Made by a program: the position numbers and the translations under genes | In this document: positions 1 to 7,747 of the stretch, one piece after another | Layout of the letters: each line of letters opens with the position of its first letter | Numbering within the stretch: the stretch's first letter is position 1 | DNA from: Streptomyces sp. Tu6071 | GTDB lineage: Bacteria > Actinomycetota > Actinomycetes > Streptomycetales > Streptomycetaceae | DNA length: 64,000 nt | Direction: 5' to 3' | NCBI RefSeq assembly: GCF_000213055.1 | Contig: NZ_CM001165.1 | Coordinates: 3,197,945 to 3,261,944, forward strand | Notes under the pieces: generated by a model | What the model was told of the DNA's origin: nothing | Database searches by the model: none | What the model saw: only the letters and a program-made list of their open reading frames with translations

Positions 1-1
1 G

Positions 2-154
2 GTGGGCGCCGCCGCCTTCATCTGGTCCACGGTCCCCGACCGCGGCGGCCCCCGTGACGCCTTCGACATCTACCGCCTCCTCCACGAGTGGCAGGACTTC
101 AGCCAACGCCTCCACGAGGCGGGCCACCAGCCGTACTGCCTGGTGTGGCCGTAG
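2..154 (+). CDS. C-terminal fragment of an unknown protein (cut by window edge)
   Basis: An open frame runs in from the left edge and ends at a TAG, giving about 50 residues that finish in PYCLVWP. The third-position GC bias is that of a real Streptomyces gene, and no start is needed inside the window because the frame is open at base 2. The stretch is rich in aromatic and charged residues (FDIYRLLHEWQDF) with no recognisable motif. The family cannot be named. The next gene is on the opposite strand and ends 53 bp away, so the two genes converge. Confidence 0.5.
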   Translation: MGAAAFIWSTVPDRGGPRDAFDIYRLLHEWQDFSQRLHEAGHQPYCLVWP

Positions 155-207
155 CGGTTGGGGGGGTATGGGGCAAGGTTCCCGTACCGCCGGGGCGCGA
201 GGCGTGT

Positions 208-627
208 TCAGGGCCCGGCTCGCAAGTGGTGCTCTATGAGCGTGACGTCTGCGTGGTCCTTCTCCCGGTCGGCACGACGTTTCCAGTCGAGCACCTCGGT
301 CAGGGGGCAGAAGGGGATTCCCTGGATCATCTCGGCCCGGTCAATGAGTTCGTCGGGCCCCTGGGTGCCGGGGAGCCACGTGTCGAAGACCTCGATGGCG
401 CCGTTGAAGAGCACCACCATGTGACCGTGTCCGGACGGCGCGGGCGCCGGGCTGTGGAGGTCCTCGGCCCGCTTCCACGCCTCGCCGCGGGCCACGACAT
501 CGAGGTCCCCCACGTCCTCGCGCAGCCCATGGGCGAGCAGCGGACCGCTGCCGGCGACCACGTATTCAGCGACGGGCAGGTGCAGGGACAGGAGCTTCTT
601 CACGAGCGGATGTGCGCTGAGCTCCAC
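208..627 (-). CDS. Small nucleotidyltransferase-fold protein
   Basis: A 139-residue cytoplasmic protein. The start chosen is GTG at 627, because AGGAGG lies four bases before it and overlaps the stop of the upstream gene. Residues 24-45 read VVAGSGPLLAHGLRE then DVGDLDVV. This is the GS-x(n)-DxD arrangement of the nucleotidyltransferase superfamily (GSG followed by an acidic pair on the next strand), so a metal-binding active site is possible. The substrate is unknown. The protein is far shorter than CD-NTases or tRNA nucleotidyltransferases, more like stand-alone minimal nucleotidyltransferase-like proteins. It is the second gene of a tight pair with a membrane protein, which suggests a shared job. 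A longer open frame continues upstream in this phase but is only a shadow of the membrane protein gene. Confidence 0.65.
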   Translation of the reverse strand: MELSAHPLVKKLLSLHLPVAEYVVAGSGPLLAHGLREDVGDLDVVARGEAWKRAEDLHSPAPAPSGHGHMVVLFNGAIEVFDTWLPGTQGPDELIDRAEMIQGIPFCPLTEVLDWKRRADREKDHADVTLIEHHLRAGP

Positions 628-635
628 CGTGCCTC

Positions 636-1394
636 CTAAAGGACGGACAGCCCGGTTGCGGAGCGTGCGGCCATACTCATGACCACCGCGGCGATGACAC
701 TGGTCAAAGTTCCGAGCAAGAAGTACTCGGAAGCGTACTTCCCGTGGTCCGAGGAACCGCGGGCCAGGGATTTGGCCGTCAGCGCGAGCGCAGCGGCTTC
801 GGGCTGACCGGCCACCAGGAAGGCGAAGAGCAGTGCGCGCTCCAACAGGCCGATCGTCCCGCCGCCTGTCATGAAGTCGAGGGCCCGCTGCCGCTCCGGG
901 TCCGACGCGGGGAGGGCGTTCACCTGGCGAAGGACACCGGACGTGGCCAGCATGGCGAGCGGACCGCCCGCGAAAACGGCGATGAGCCCGGCAGACAGCA
1001 CCACCGTGGTCCTGCCGTTGAGGAGGAACTGATCCCCGAGCTGCAGGGCGCGTGCGCCAGCCACCCACCCGGAGACCAGGATGGCGCAGCCGAGCAAACC
1101 CGCGCCGAGACGGGAGAGACCTCGCGCGGGGGAGAAGACGGAACCGATGGTGACGGTGAAACCAGGCGAAGGCAGGCCTGCGGCGTTGTAGAGGAAAACA
1201 GCGGCGACCGCGAGGAGCGCAACACCGGCAAGAGCGAACCACGGTCTGGGCTGACTGGAGTAGGGCGCTATCACGTAGAAGCCGTAGGCCGCTGTGAACG
1301 CGACCATCGACCACGGGCGGGAGCGCTGCCAGCCGAGTCCCCACGGAGCCAGCACCGCTGCCGAGAGCCCGAACAGCAAACGCGCGGTTTCCAC
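636..1394 (-). CDS. Multi-pass membrane protein of unknown function
   Basis: A 252-residue integral membrane protein starting at GTG 1394, with a GGGGGAAG ribosome site. It has about six hydrophobic segments: residues 5-22, 28-45, 52-70, 95-115, 130-150 and a C-terminal pair. The last third holds the most distinctive sequence: a G.LLERALLFAFLVAGQ helix, then ALTAKSLAR, then EYFLLGTLTS. That pattern (aKs..R followed by EYfLlGTl.S) recurs in uncharacterised bacterial membrane proteins, some annotated DUF3307-like. It is the first gene of a pair: its TAG stop is part of the ribosome site of the nucleotidyltransferase-like gene that follows. No catalytic residues can be assigned. Function unknown; confidence is in the gene, not a role. 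Confidence 0.75.
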   Translation of the reverse strand: METARLLFGLSAAVLAPWGLGWQRSRPWSMVAFTAAYGFYVIAPYSSQPRPWFALAGVALLAVAAVFLYNAAGLPSPGFTVTIGSVFSPARGLSRLGAGLLGCAILVSGWVAGARALQLGDQFLLNGRTTVVLSAGLIAVFAGGPLAMLATSGVLRQVNALPASDPERQRALDFMTGGGTIGLLERALLFAFLVAGQPEAAALALTAKSLARGSSDHGKYASEYFLLGTLTSVIAAVVMSMAARSATGLSVL

Positions 1395-1536
1395 TGTTCT
1401 TCCCCCCGTCCCCTGCGAGGCCCCGCGCTCGCAGGGCCCCGAATGTAGGACGCATGGGGCAGCGCTGTCCGCCGTTCGGAGAAAGCCGCCGTACTCCTTT
1501 GCCGGTGTCCGACGGGAGCAGACGCGAGGGACCGCG

Positions 1537-2019
1537 CTACGCCACCCCGCTCGGCGGCTCCTGCGGTGTGGAGAGCGGGGTCTGGGGGGTGGAGGTCAGG
1601 GGCCGGGACTCCGCCGCCGGGGGCAGGGGTTGGGACTCCTCGGCCGGGGGGCGGTGGTTGTCGGCCGCCTCGGCCATCGAGACCGTCAGGAGGATGACCG
1701 CGTCGTTGACCGCGCGCAGGCCGTGGAAGGTGCGCGGGACCAGGAGGATCTCGCCCATGTCGACGACCGCTTCGGCGAGCGTGTCGGACTGCGGGCGGGT
1801 GATCTTCACGCGGCCCTTGAGGACCTGGAGGGTGGCCTCGTCGGGGCCCTCGTGGTCGGAGAGGTCGGTCCCCGCGCACAGTGCGATGACCGTCTGGCGC
1901 AGGGCGTGGCCCGTACCGCCCTGGACGGTGCGGGCGGCGCGCTTCGAGGGGGACGCCATCGCTTCGAGGTGCAGCTCGTTCGCGACGGTGTCGAGCGAGA
2001 TCGGTTCCATCAGCTCCAT
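1537..2019 (-). CDS. Cupin-fold protein
   Basis: A 160-residue protein. Residues 35-115 look like a single cupin barrel: TVIALCAGTDLSDHEGPDEATLQVLKG, then a second half with the conserved-looking EILLVPRTFHGLRAVNDAVILLTVSM. The first motif has one His (SDHEGP) and the second has FHGLRA, so metal binding is possible but the full GX5HXHX3-4E pattern is not met. The C-terminal 40 residues are Pro/Ser/Thr-rich and probably disordered. Such proteins usually bind a small molecule or sense it; no substrate can be named. ATG at 2019 is used; an in-frame ATG three codons later is possible. It lies downstream of the flavin operon, separated from it by a strong hairpin. Confidence 0.7.
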   Translation of the reverse strand: MELMEPISLDTVANELHLEAMASPSKRAARTVQGGTGHALRQTVIALCAGTDLSDHEGPDEATLQVLKGRVKITRPQSDTLAEAVVDMGEILLVPRTFHGLRAVNDAVILLTVSMAEAADNHRPPAEESQPLPPAAESRPLTSTPQTPLSTPQEPPSGVA

Positions 2020-2047
2020 GGGACCAGCCTCACCCGGAGCGGCGCCG

Positions 2048-2073
2048 CCCGCACGGCGAGAGCGCCGTGCGGG
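2048..2073 (-). terminator. Hairpin terminator after the flavin operon
   Basis: An 11-bp perfect stem (CCCGCACGGCG with CGCCGTGCGGG) and a 4-base loop lies 17 bp past the stop of the FMN reductase gene and just before the cupin start. No T-run follows, as is common in Streptomyces. It separates the flavin pair from the cupin gene. Confidence 0.6.
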
Positions 2074-2090
2074 TACCCCGCCGTGCCCGG

Positions 2091-2723
2091 CTACTCCTCG
2101 CCGCGCAGCGCCGCGAGCTGCTCCGCGAAGGGCACGACCTCCTCGAAGGCGTCCCGGGGCGGGCCCGGCCTGCTGCCCGTGCCGCAGGTCAGGGACGCCA
2201 GCTCGCCCGCCGCCCGGGACATGCGGCTCGCGAGCGGGCCGTCCGCCGCGCCCTCGCCGCCCCAGTCCTCCGAGGCCGCGTAGACGCCGGTCGGGACGAC
2301 GACCGCGCGGAGGTAGGCGAAGAGCGGGCGCAGGGCGTGTTCCAGGGCGAGGGAGTGGCGCGGGGAGCCGCCCGTCGCCGCGATCAGGACCGGTTTGCCG
2401 GTCAGGGCGTCCTGGTCGAGCACGTCGAAGAACGACTTGAACAGGCCGCTGTACGAGGCGGAGAAGATCGGCGTCACGGCGATCAGGCCGTCCGCGCGGG
2501 TCACGTGCTCCAGGGCCTCTTCGAGCTTCGGCGGCGGGAAGCCCGTCACGAAGGTGTTCGCGATGTCCTTGGCGTGGTCGCGCAGTTCGATGATCTCGGT
2601 CTCGACCGGCTCGTCCGGCTCCTTCCCCGCGACCGCGACGCGTACCGCCTCGGCGAGGCGGTCGGCGAGCAGCCGGGTGGACGAGGGGACGCTGAGGCCC
2701 GCTGAGACGACGACGAGTTTCAT
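2091..2723 (-). CDS. NADPH-dependent FMN reductase (LLM partner, CE1759 family)
   Basis: A 210-residue flavodoxin-fold reductase that would supply reduced FMN to the partner monooxygenase encoded just upstream. The N-terminus KLVVVSAGLSVPSSTRLLADRL is the FMN phosphate-binding loop after the first beta strand; TPIFSASYSGLFKSFFDVLD (about 95-114) is the typical second FMN contact, and IAATGGSPRHSLALEHALRPL follows. The length suits the family. Its ATG overlaps the TGA of the LLM gene by one base, so the two are translationally coupled. This exact pairing is known as the LLM-duo arrangement (CE1758/CE1759 in Corynebacterium). Physiological substrate unknown. Confidence 0.88.
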   Translation of the reverse strand: MKLVVVSAGLSVPSSTRLLADRLAEAVRVAVAGKEPDEPVETEIIELRDHAKDIANTFVTGFPPPKLEEALEHVTRADGLIAVTPIFSASYSGLFKSFFDVLDQDALTGKPVLIAATGGSPRHSLALEHALRPLFAYLRAVVVPTGVYAASEDWGGEGAADGPLASRMSRAAGELASLTCGTGSRPGPPRDAFEEVVPFAEQLAALRGEE

Positions 2724-3823
2724 CAGGCGTTCGCTCCTTCCGGGCTCTGGGCCGCGGCCAGCCGCGCGGCGTGGGTCGGCGCGTCCGGCACCTCCGCCGG
2801 GCGGCCCTTGGCGAACTCCTCCCGCAGGACGGGCACGACCTCCTCGCCGAGGATGTCGAGCTGTTCGAGGACCGTCTTGAGCGGGAGCCCCGCGTGGTCC
2901 ATGAGGAAGAGCTGCCGCTGGTAGTCGCCGATGTCGTCGCGGAAGGAGAGCGTGCGCTCGATGACCTGCTGCGGCGAGCCGACGGTGAGCGGGGTCTGCG
3001 CGGTGAACTCCTCCAGCGTGGGGCCGTGCCCGTAGACGGGCGCGTTGTCGAAGTAGGGGCGGAACTCCCGTACGGCGTCCTGCGAGTTCTTCCGCATGAA
3101 CACCTGCCCGCCGAGCCCCACGATCGCCTGCGCCTCGGTGCCGTGGCCGTAGTGCGCGTACCGGTTGCGGTAGAGGCGCACCATGCGCTTGGTGTGGGTC
3201 ATCGGCCAGAAGATGTTGTTGTGGAAGAAGCCGTCGCCGTAGTACGCGGCCTCCTCGGCGATCTCCGGCGAGCGGATCGAGCCGTGCCACACGAAGGGCG
3301 CGACGCCGTCGAGCGGGCGCGGGGTCGAGGTGAAGGATTCGAGCGGGGTGCGGAACTTGCCCGCCCAGTTCACGACGTCCTCGTGCCACAGCTTGTGCAG
3401 CAGCGCGTAGTTCTCGATCGCGAGCGGGATGCCCTCGCGGATGTCCTTGCCGAACCACGGGTAGACCGGGCCCGTGTTGCCGCGCCCGAGCATGAGGTCC
3501 ATGCGGCCGTCCGCGAGGTGCTGGAGCATCGCGAAGTCCTCGGCGATCTTCACCGGGTCGTTGGTGGTGATGAGCGTCGTGGAGGTGGAGAGGACGAGGT
3601 GCTCCGTCTTCGCCGCGAGGTAGCCGAGCATCGTGGTCGGCGAGGACGGCACGAAGGGCGGGTTGTGGTGCTCGCCGGTCGCGAAGACGTCGAGCCCGAC
3701 CTCCTCGGCCTTCCGGGCGATGGCGACCATCGCCTTGATCCGCTCCGCCTCGCTCGGCGTACGGCCGTTCGTGGGGTCGGCGGTGACGTCACCCACGCTG
3801 AAGATGCCGAACTGCATGCCCAT
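2723..3823 (-). CDS. LLM-class flavin-dependent oxidoreductase (CE1758 family)
   Basis: A 366-residue luciferase-like monooxygenase of TIM-barrel fold that uses reduced FMN and oxygen to oxidise an unknown substrate. Family signatures are MQFGIFSVGDV at the start, VFATGEHHNPPFVPSSPTTML (active-site His pair, about residues 46-66), LMLGRGNTGPVYPWFG, and PFVWHGSIRSPEIAEEAAYYGDGFF, where flavin and substrate bind. The start is ATG 3823 in the sequence MGMQFG. The gene heads a two-gene operon with its flavin reductase. The upstream AT-rich stretch holds a palindrome (3853-3870) that probably takes a regulator. No regulator gene is adjacent. Confidence 0.9.
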   Translation of the reverse strand: MGMQFGIFSVGDVTADPTNGRTPSEAERIKAMVAIARKAEEVGLDVFATGEHHNPPFVPSSPTTMLGYLAAKTEHLVLSTSTTLITTNDPVKIAEDFAMLQHLADGRMDLMLGRGNTGPVYPWFGKDIREGIPLAIENYALLHKLWHEDVVNWAGKFRTPLESFTSTPRPLDGVAPFVWHGSIRSPEIAEEAAYYGDGFFHNNIFWPMTHTKRMVRLYRNRYAHYGHGTEAQAIVGLGGQVFMRKNSQDAVREFRPYFDNAPVYGHGPTLEEFTAQTPLTVGSPQQVIERTLSFRDDIGDYQRQLFLMDHAGLPLKTVLEQLDILGEEVVPVLREEFAKGRPAEVPDAPTHAARLAAAQSPEGANA

Positions 3824-3852
3824 GACTCTCGTCCGCCTCTCGACTGCCCATT

Positions 3853-3870
3853 TAGTTTACGGTTCAACTA
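3853..3870. promoter_or_regulatory. Candidate operator for the flavin operon
   Basis: TAGTTTACGGTTCAACTA is an inverted repeat, TAGTT-N8-AACTA, in the most AT-rich part of the intergenic region and 30 bp before the LLM start. On the coding strand it reads TAGTTGAACCGTAAACTA, close to sites bound by MarR-type repressors. The regulator is not encoded next to it. Confidence 0.45.
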
Positions 3871-4105
3871 TACGGTGCGTCCGCGACAACAGGGAGGGCC
3901 CCGGCCTTATTCCGCCTCCGCGCCGCAGCACGCGGACAGGACCCTTCCAGGGCAGCACAGGGCGCGGGAGGGTGCAGGGGGAAGGCGCTGAGCTGGGGTT
4001 CTAGGGGGCGGGGGCGCGCACGGGGGCGGTACCGGCCGGGGCACCGTCACCGGGCGCGCAGCCGGTACGACGACCGCCCGCTCAGCCCGTACCGCCACCG
4101 CCCGC

Positions 4106-4879
4106 TCAGCCCGTGCGGACGAACCCGCTGCTCGCCCCCACCACCCGGTACCCCCGTCGCCCGTACCACTCGCGCGGCCAGTCCGCCGCGTCCGCGACGA
4201 GGAAGCGGGTGCGGCAGCCCGCCCCGGCGGCGAGGTGCAGGGCGGTCGCGAGCACCGCGCCGCCGTGGCCGTGCCCGAGGTGCGCCTCGGCGGTCACGAC
4301 GTCCTCGGTCTGCGCGATCCCGGCGGCCCGGTCGAGGTAGAGGTCCGCCCAGGAGGCGATCTCGCCGTTCTCCGCGTACGAGGCGAGAAAGCGCACGTCG
4401 TCGGCCCCGGCGAGCCTGCGCGGCCTGCGCGCGACGAGCTGGCGGAGCACCTCGGGCCCCGCCTCGGGCATCCACGCGCGCAGCCGCCGTCCGTACGGGC
4501 CCGCCAGCTCGGCGGCGCCGACCTCGCGCACCGAAGCGGCGGGCGCGGGGACCGGGCCCTCGTGGACCATGACGACCTCGTCCTCGCGCGCGTAGCCGGC
4601 GCGCGTCAGGACGTCCGCGTACGCGGCGGTGAGGGTGCCGTCGAGGAGGGCGAGGCGGCGGTGCGGGAGGTGGGCGAAGAGTTCGTCGGCGAGCGCGGGG
4701 AGGTCGTCGGGGGCGAGCTTCGGCTCCGTGAGGAGGAGCTGGTTGTGCTCGTGCGAGAGCGGGAACTCGTCGTCGAGGACGGCGAGGCCGCCGGGGACCT
4801 CGGCGACACGGGGCGCCTGACGGCGGGCGACGGAGGCGCGGAAGCGGGTGAGGCGCGCGGCGAGGGGGAGGTCGTGCAC
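4106..4879 (-). CDS. GNAT-family N-acetyltransferase
   Basis: A 257-residue protein with a GNAT domain in its second half. The acetyl-CoA loop region reads [30 protein letters not shown] (about 188-217), a variant of the Q/RxxGxG/A motif followed by the usual helix, and the fold ends in [23 protein letters not shown], the typical WY.R.GF strand. The N-terminal half ([17 protein letters not shown]...) resembles the degenerate GNAT repeat found in many actinobacterial two-domain acetyltransferases. The start is GTG 4879. Substrate unknown. The gene stands alone, with tandem repeats behind its start. Confidence 0.75.
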   Translation of the reverse strand: MHDLPLAARLTRFRASVARRQAPRVAEVPGGLAVLDDEFPLSHEHNQLLLTEPKLAPDDLPALADELFAHLPHRRLALLDGTLTAAYADVLTRAGYAREDEVVMVHEGPVPAPAASVREVGAAELAGPYGRRLRAWMPEAGPEVLRQLVARRPRRLAGADDVRFLASYAENGEIASWADLYLDRAAGIAQTEDVVTAEAHLGHGHGGAVLATALHLAAGAGCRTRFLVADAADWPREWYGRRGYRVVGASSGFVRTG

Positions 4880-4954
4880 GGGCCAGAGCGTACGGGGCGG
4901 GGGCTCGTGCGCGGGGTGGCCCCCGCCGGGCGTCTCGTGGGGCTCCGCCCCACA

Positions 4955-5083
4955 CCCCGCTCCTCAAACGCCGGAGGGGCTGGAATGGACGAACGCCGGA
5001 GGGACTGGGAGGTCGCGCACTCCGGAGGGGCTGGGGGTCGCGGATGCCGGAGGGGCTGAGTTTTCGCGGATGCCGCAGGGGAC
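4955..5083. repeat. 25-26 bp tandem repeat beginning with a dispersed Streptomyces repeat
   Basis: From 4968 the unit (A/ATG)CCGGAGGGGCTG plus about 12 variable bases repeats about 4.5 times at intervals of 25, 26, 25 and 26 bp (unit starts 4968, 4993, 5019, 5044, 5070). The first unit is part of a 27-bp block (4955-4981, CCCCGCTCCTCAAACGCCGG onward) that recurs in inverse orientation at 51252-51278. It lies in the spacer between a GNAT and a YnfA gene, close enough to the latter to form its leader. Confidence 0.75.
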
Positions 5084-5103
5084 GGCGTGACACCATCCGG
5101 CGG

Positions 5104-5439
5104 GTGAGCGTCCTGAAATCTCTCGTCCTCTTCGTCCTCGCCGCCGTCTTCGAGATCGGCGGCGCCTGGCTCGTCTGGCAAGGCGTGCGCGAGCACAAGG
5201 GCTGGATCTGGATCGGCGCGGGGATCATCGCCCTCGGCCTGTACGGCTTCGCCGCCACGCTCCAGCCCGACGGCGAGTTCGGCCGCGTCCTCGCCGCGTA
5301 CGGCGGCGTCTTCGTCGCCGGGTCGATCGCCTGGGGCGCCGTGGCCGACGGCTACCGCCCCGACCGCTACGACGTCACGGGCGCGCTCATCTGCCTGGCG
5401 GGGATGGCCGTGATCATGTACGCGCCTCGCGGCCGATGA
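5104..5439 (+). CDS. YnfA-family (UPF0060) small membrane protein
   Basis: A 111-residue inner membrane protein with four hydrophobic segments, related to small multidrug resistance-type transporters. The sequence starts [20 protein letters not shown] and contains [49 protein letters not shown] and [22 protein letters not shown], all strongly typical of YnfA. The start is GTG 5104, which gives the usual family length (108-112); the open frame extends further upstream but through the tandem repeats, so it was not used. Transport substrate is not established for the family. Confidence 0.92.
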   Translation: MSVLKSLVLFVLAAVFEIGGAWLVWQGVREHKGWIWIGAGIIALGLYGFAATLQPDGEFGRVLAAYGGVFVAGSIAWGAVADGYRPDRYDVTGALICLAGMAVIMYAPRGR

Positions 5440-5558
5440 GCACAGCCGCGCCCCGGGGGCACTGAGCGCGGGCATCCCCGGGGCCCCGGAGCCGCGCGGC
5501 CCCTCGCGCCTATGCTGGAAATCGCCCCGTACCCGCCCACGCCCCCAGGAGCCCGTCC

Positions 5559-6320
5559 ATGACCGCCGCCCCCCGTACCGCCGTCGTCACCGGAGCCAGC
5601 GGGGGCATCGGTGCCGCGAGCGCCGAACGGCTCGCCGAGGCCGGTTTCCGCGTCGTCCTGACCGCGCGCCGCGCGGACCGCGTCGAGGCGCTCGCCGCGA
5701 AGCTGCGTGAGGCGGGCCACCAGGCCGAGGCGTACGCGCTCGACGTCACGGACCGTGCCGCCGTGGACGCCTTCGCCCGCACGCTCGGCGAGGCGCACGT
5801 CCTCGTCAACAACGCGGGCGGCGCGCTCGGCGCCGACCCGGTCGCGAGCGGCGACCCGGACGAGTGGCGGCAGATGTACGAGGTCAACGTCCTCGGCACG
5901 CTGCACGTGACGCAGGCCCTGCTCCCCGCGCTCACGGCGAGCGGCGACGGCACCGTCGTCGTGCTCACCTCGACGGCCGGGCACGGCACGTACGAGGGCG
6001 GCGCGGGGTACGTCGCGGCGAAGCACGCGGAGCACGTGCTCGCCGAGACGCTGCGCCTGGAGATCGTGGGGACCCCGGTGCGCGTCATCGAGATCGCGCC
6101 CGGCATGGTCCGCACCGAGGGCTTCGCCCTCACCCGCTTCCACGGCGACGAGCAGAAGGCCGCGAACGTCTACAAGGGCGTCGCCGAGCCGCTGACCGCC
6201 GAGGACATCGCGGACACCGTCGCCTTCGCGGTGACGCGGCCGAGCCACGTGAACATCGACCTGCTCGTCGTACGGCCCCGCGCCCAAGCCAGCAACACGA
6301 AGGTGCACCGTGAATCCTGA
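5559..6320 (+). CDS. Short-chain dehydrogenase/reductase (SDR)
   Basis: A 253-residue classical SDR. It has the cofactor loop TGASGGIG (residues 11-18), the NNAG motif (about 85-88), a catalytic Ser in VVLTSTAG and the YxxxK pair in YVAAK. RRADRV after the second strand suggests NADP(H), because of the basic residues. The closest general pattern is the YdfG/serine 3-dehydrogenase-like group (IEIAPGMVRTEGFALTRF, then EPLTAEDIADTVAFAVTRPSHVNID). The ATG is preceded by AGGAG. Its last codons overlap the GTG of the next small membrane protein by 11 bp, so the two are probably co-translated. Confidence 0.9.
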   Translation: MTAAPRTAVVTGASGGIGAASAERLAEAGFRVVLTARRADRVEALAAKLREAGHQAEAYALDVTDRAAVDAFARTLGEAHVLVNNAGGALGADPVASGDPDEWRQMYEVNVLGTLHVTQALLPALTASGDGTVVVLTSTAGHGTYEGGAGYVAAKHAEHVLAETLRLEIVGTPVRVIEIAPGMVRTEGFALTRFHGDEQKAANVYKGVAEPLTAEDIADTVAFAVTRPSHVNIDLLVVRPRAQASNTKVHRES

Positions 6321-6507
6321 CGGCCGGCCCCCCGAGGACCTCCCCGACACCGATCCGCTGGCCCGCCTGGAGCACGAGTACGACCAGCGCAGGCTCGCCG
6401 AGGAGAAGCGCAACGAGCGGTACCTGTGGTGGTACCTCGCCTACTTCCTCTTCGGCATCCACCTCGTCGCCTTCGTGATGATCCTCGCGATCAAGCACGC
6501 GGGCTGA
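6310..6507 (+). CDS. Small single-span membrane protein
   Basis: A 65-residue protein. Residues 1-40 are hydrophilic and charged (LARLEHEYDQRRLAEEKRNERY) and are followed by one transmembrane helix, LWWYLAYFLFGIHLVAFVMILAI, with a short KHAG tail. It overlaps the end of the SDR gene by 11 bp, starting at GTG 6310, so it is likely translated by coupling. The layout resembles small Streptomyces membrane proteins sometimes annotated as DUF6126, but that link is weak. It could be a membrane anchor or regulatory peptide; no function is known. The next gene converges on it from the right. Confidence 0.75.
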   Translation: MNPDGRPPEDLPDTDPLARLEHEYDQRRLAEEKRNERYLWWYLAYFLFGIHLVAFVMILAIKHAG

Positions 6508-6553
6508 GGCGGTGCGGGCGCGGCGGCACCCCCGTGACCGCCGCGCCCCGTCC

Positions 6554-7747
6554 TCACCCCTTCACGCACACCACCTGCTTGAGCTTCGCGACGACCTCCA
6601 CGAGGTCCCGCTGCCGCTCCATGACCTGCTCGATCGGCTTGTACGCGGCCGGGATCTCGTCGATGACGCCCGCGTCCTTGCGGCACTCGACGCCGCGCGT
6701 CTGCTCCTCCAGGTCCTTGAGCGTGAAGCGCCGCTTCGCCGCGTTGCGGCTCATCCGGCGGCCCGCGCCGTGCGAGGCAGAGTTGAACGCGGCGGCGTTG
6801 CCGAGGCCCTTCACGATGTACGAGGACGTCCCCATCGAACCCGGGATGATCCCGTACTCCCCGCTGCCCGCCCGGATCGCGCCCTTGCGCGTCACGAGCA
6901 GGTCCACGCCCTCGTAGCGCTCCTCCGCCACGTAGTTGTGGTGGCAGCTGATCTCCTGCTCGAAGACCGGCTTCGCCTTCTTGAACTCCTTGCGGACGAC
7001 GTCCTTGAAGAGCCCCATCATCACCGCGCGGTTGTGCTTCGCGTACTCCTGCGCCCAGTAGAGGTCGTTGCGGTACGCGGCCATCTGCGGCGTCCGCGCG
7101 AGGAAGACGGCGAGGTCGCGGTCGACGAGGCCCTGGTTGTGCGGGAGGGCCTGCGCGATGCCGATGTGGTGCTCGGCGAGTTCCTTGCCGATGTTGCGGG
7201 AGCCCGAGTGGAGCATGAGCCACACCTGGTCCTCCGAGTCGAGGCAGAACTCGATCATGTGGTTGCCCGAACCGAGCGTCCCCATCTGCTGGCCCGCCCG
7301 CTCGCGGCGGAAGCGCACGGCCTCGGCGACCGTGCCGAAGCGCGACCAGAAGTCCTCCCACCCGGCGGTCGGGAAGCCGTGGAGCCGGCCCGGGTCGACG
7401 GGGGACGCGTGCATCCCGCGCCCGACCGGGATCGCCTGCTCGATGCGGGCGCGCAGGTGGGACAGGTCGCCGGGGAGGTCGTTCGCGGTCAGCGAGGTGC
7501 GGACCGCCGACATCCCGCAGCCGATGTCCACGCCGACCGCCGCCGGGCACACCGCGTCGCGCATCGCGATCACCGAGCCGACCGTCGCGCCCTTGCCGTA
7601 GTGCACGTCGGGCATGACGGCGAGGCCCGCGATCCACGGGAGCGTCGCGGTGTTGCGGAGCTGGTCGAGCGCGCCCGGGTCGACCTCGGCCGGGTCGGCC
7701 CACATCCGGATCGGTACGCGGGCTCCGGGCAGTTCGGTGTACGGCAT
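6554..7747 (-). CDS. rtcB: RNA-splicing/repair ligase RtcB
   Basis: A 397-residue RNA ligase that joins 2',3'-cyclic phosphate or 3'-phosphate to 5'-OH ends, using GTP and Mn2+. Visible metal and nucleotide residues are MPDVHYGKG (D47, H49), GVDIGCGM (C77), GSGNHMIEF (N162, H163), LHSGSR (H180), the HHN triad (269-271) and SHGAGRRMSR, with H326 as the expected GMP-linked histidine. All core residues are present, so the enzyme should be active. The length fits the short bacterial form. ATG 7747 is preceded by GAGGGGG. No archease, RtcA or RtcR gene lies nearby, so its trigger is not visible from context. Confidence 0.95.
   Translation of the reverse strand: MPYTELPGARVPIRMWADPAEVDPGALDQLRNTATLPWIAGLAVMPDVHYGKGATVGSVIAMRDAVCPAAVGVDIGCGMSAVRTSLTANDLPGDLSHLRARIEQAIPVGRGMHASPVDPGRLHGFPTAGWEDFWSRFGTVAEAVRFRRERAGQQMGTLGSGNHMIEFCLDSEDQVWLMLHSGSRNIGKELAEHHIGIAQALPHNQGLVDRDLAVFLARTPQMAAYRNDLYWAQEYAKHNRAVMMGLFKDVVRKEFKKAKPVFEQEISCHHNYVAEERYEGVDLLVTRKGAIRAGSGEYGIIPGSMGTSSYIVKGLGNAAAFNSASHGAGRRMSRNAAKRRFTLKDLEEQTRGVECRKDAGVIDEIPAAYKPIEQVMERQRDLVEVVAKLKQVVCVKG

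Noticed and set aside
208..1455. A 415-codon open frame covering both the nucleotidyltransferase-like and membrane protein genes
   Set aside because: Only the last 139 codons look like protein; the rest is a shadow of the membrane protein gene and has no ribosome site.
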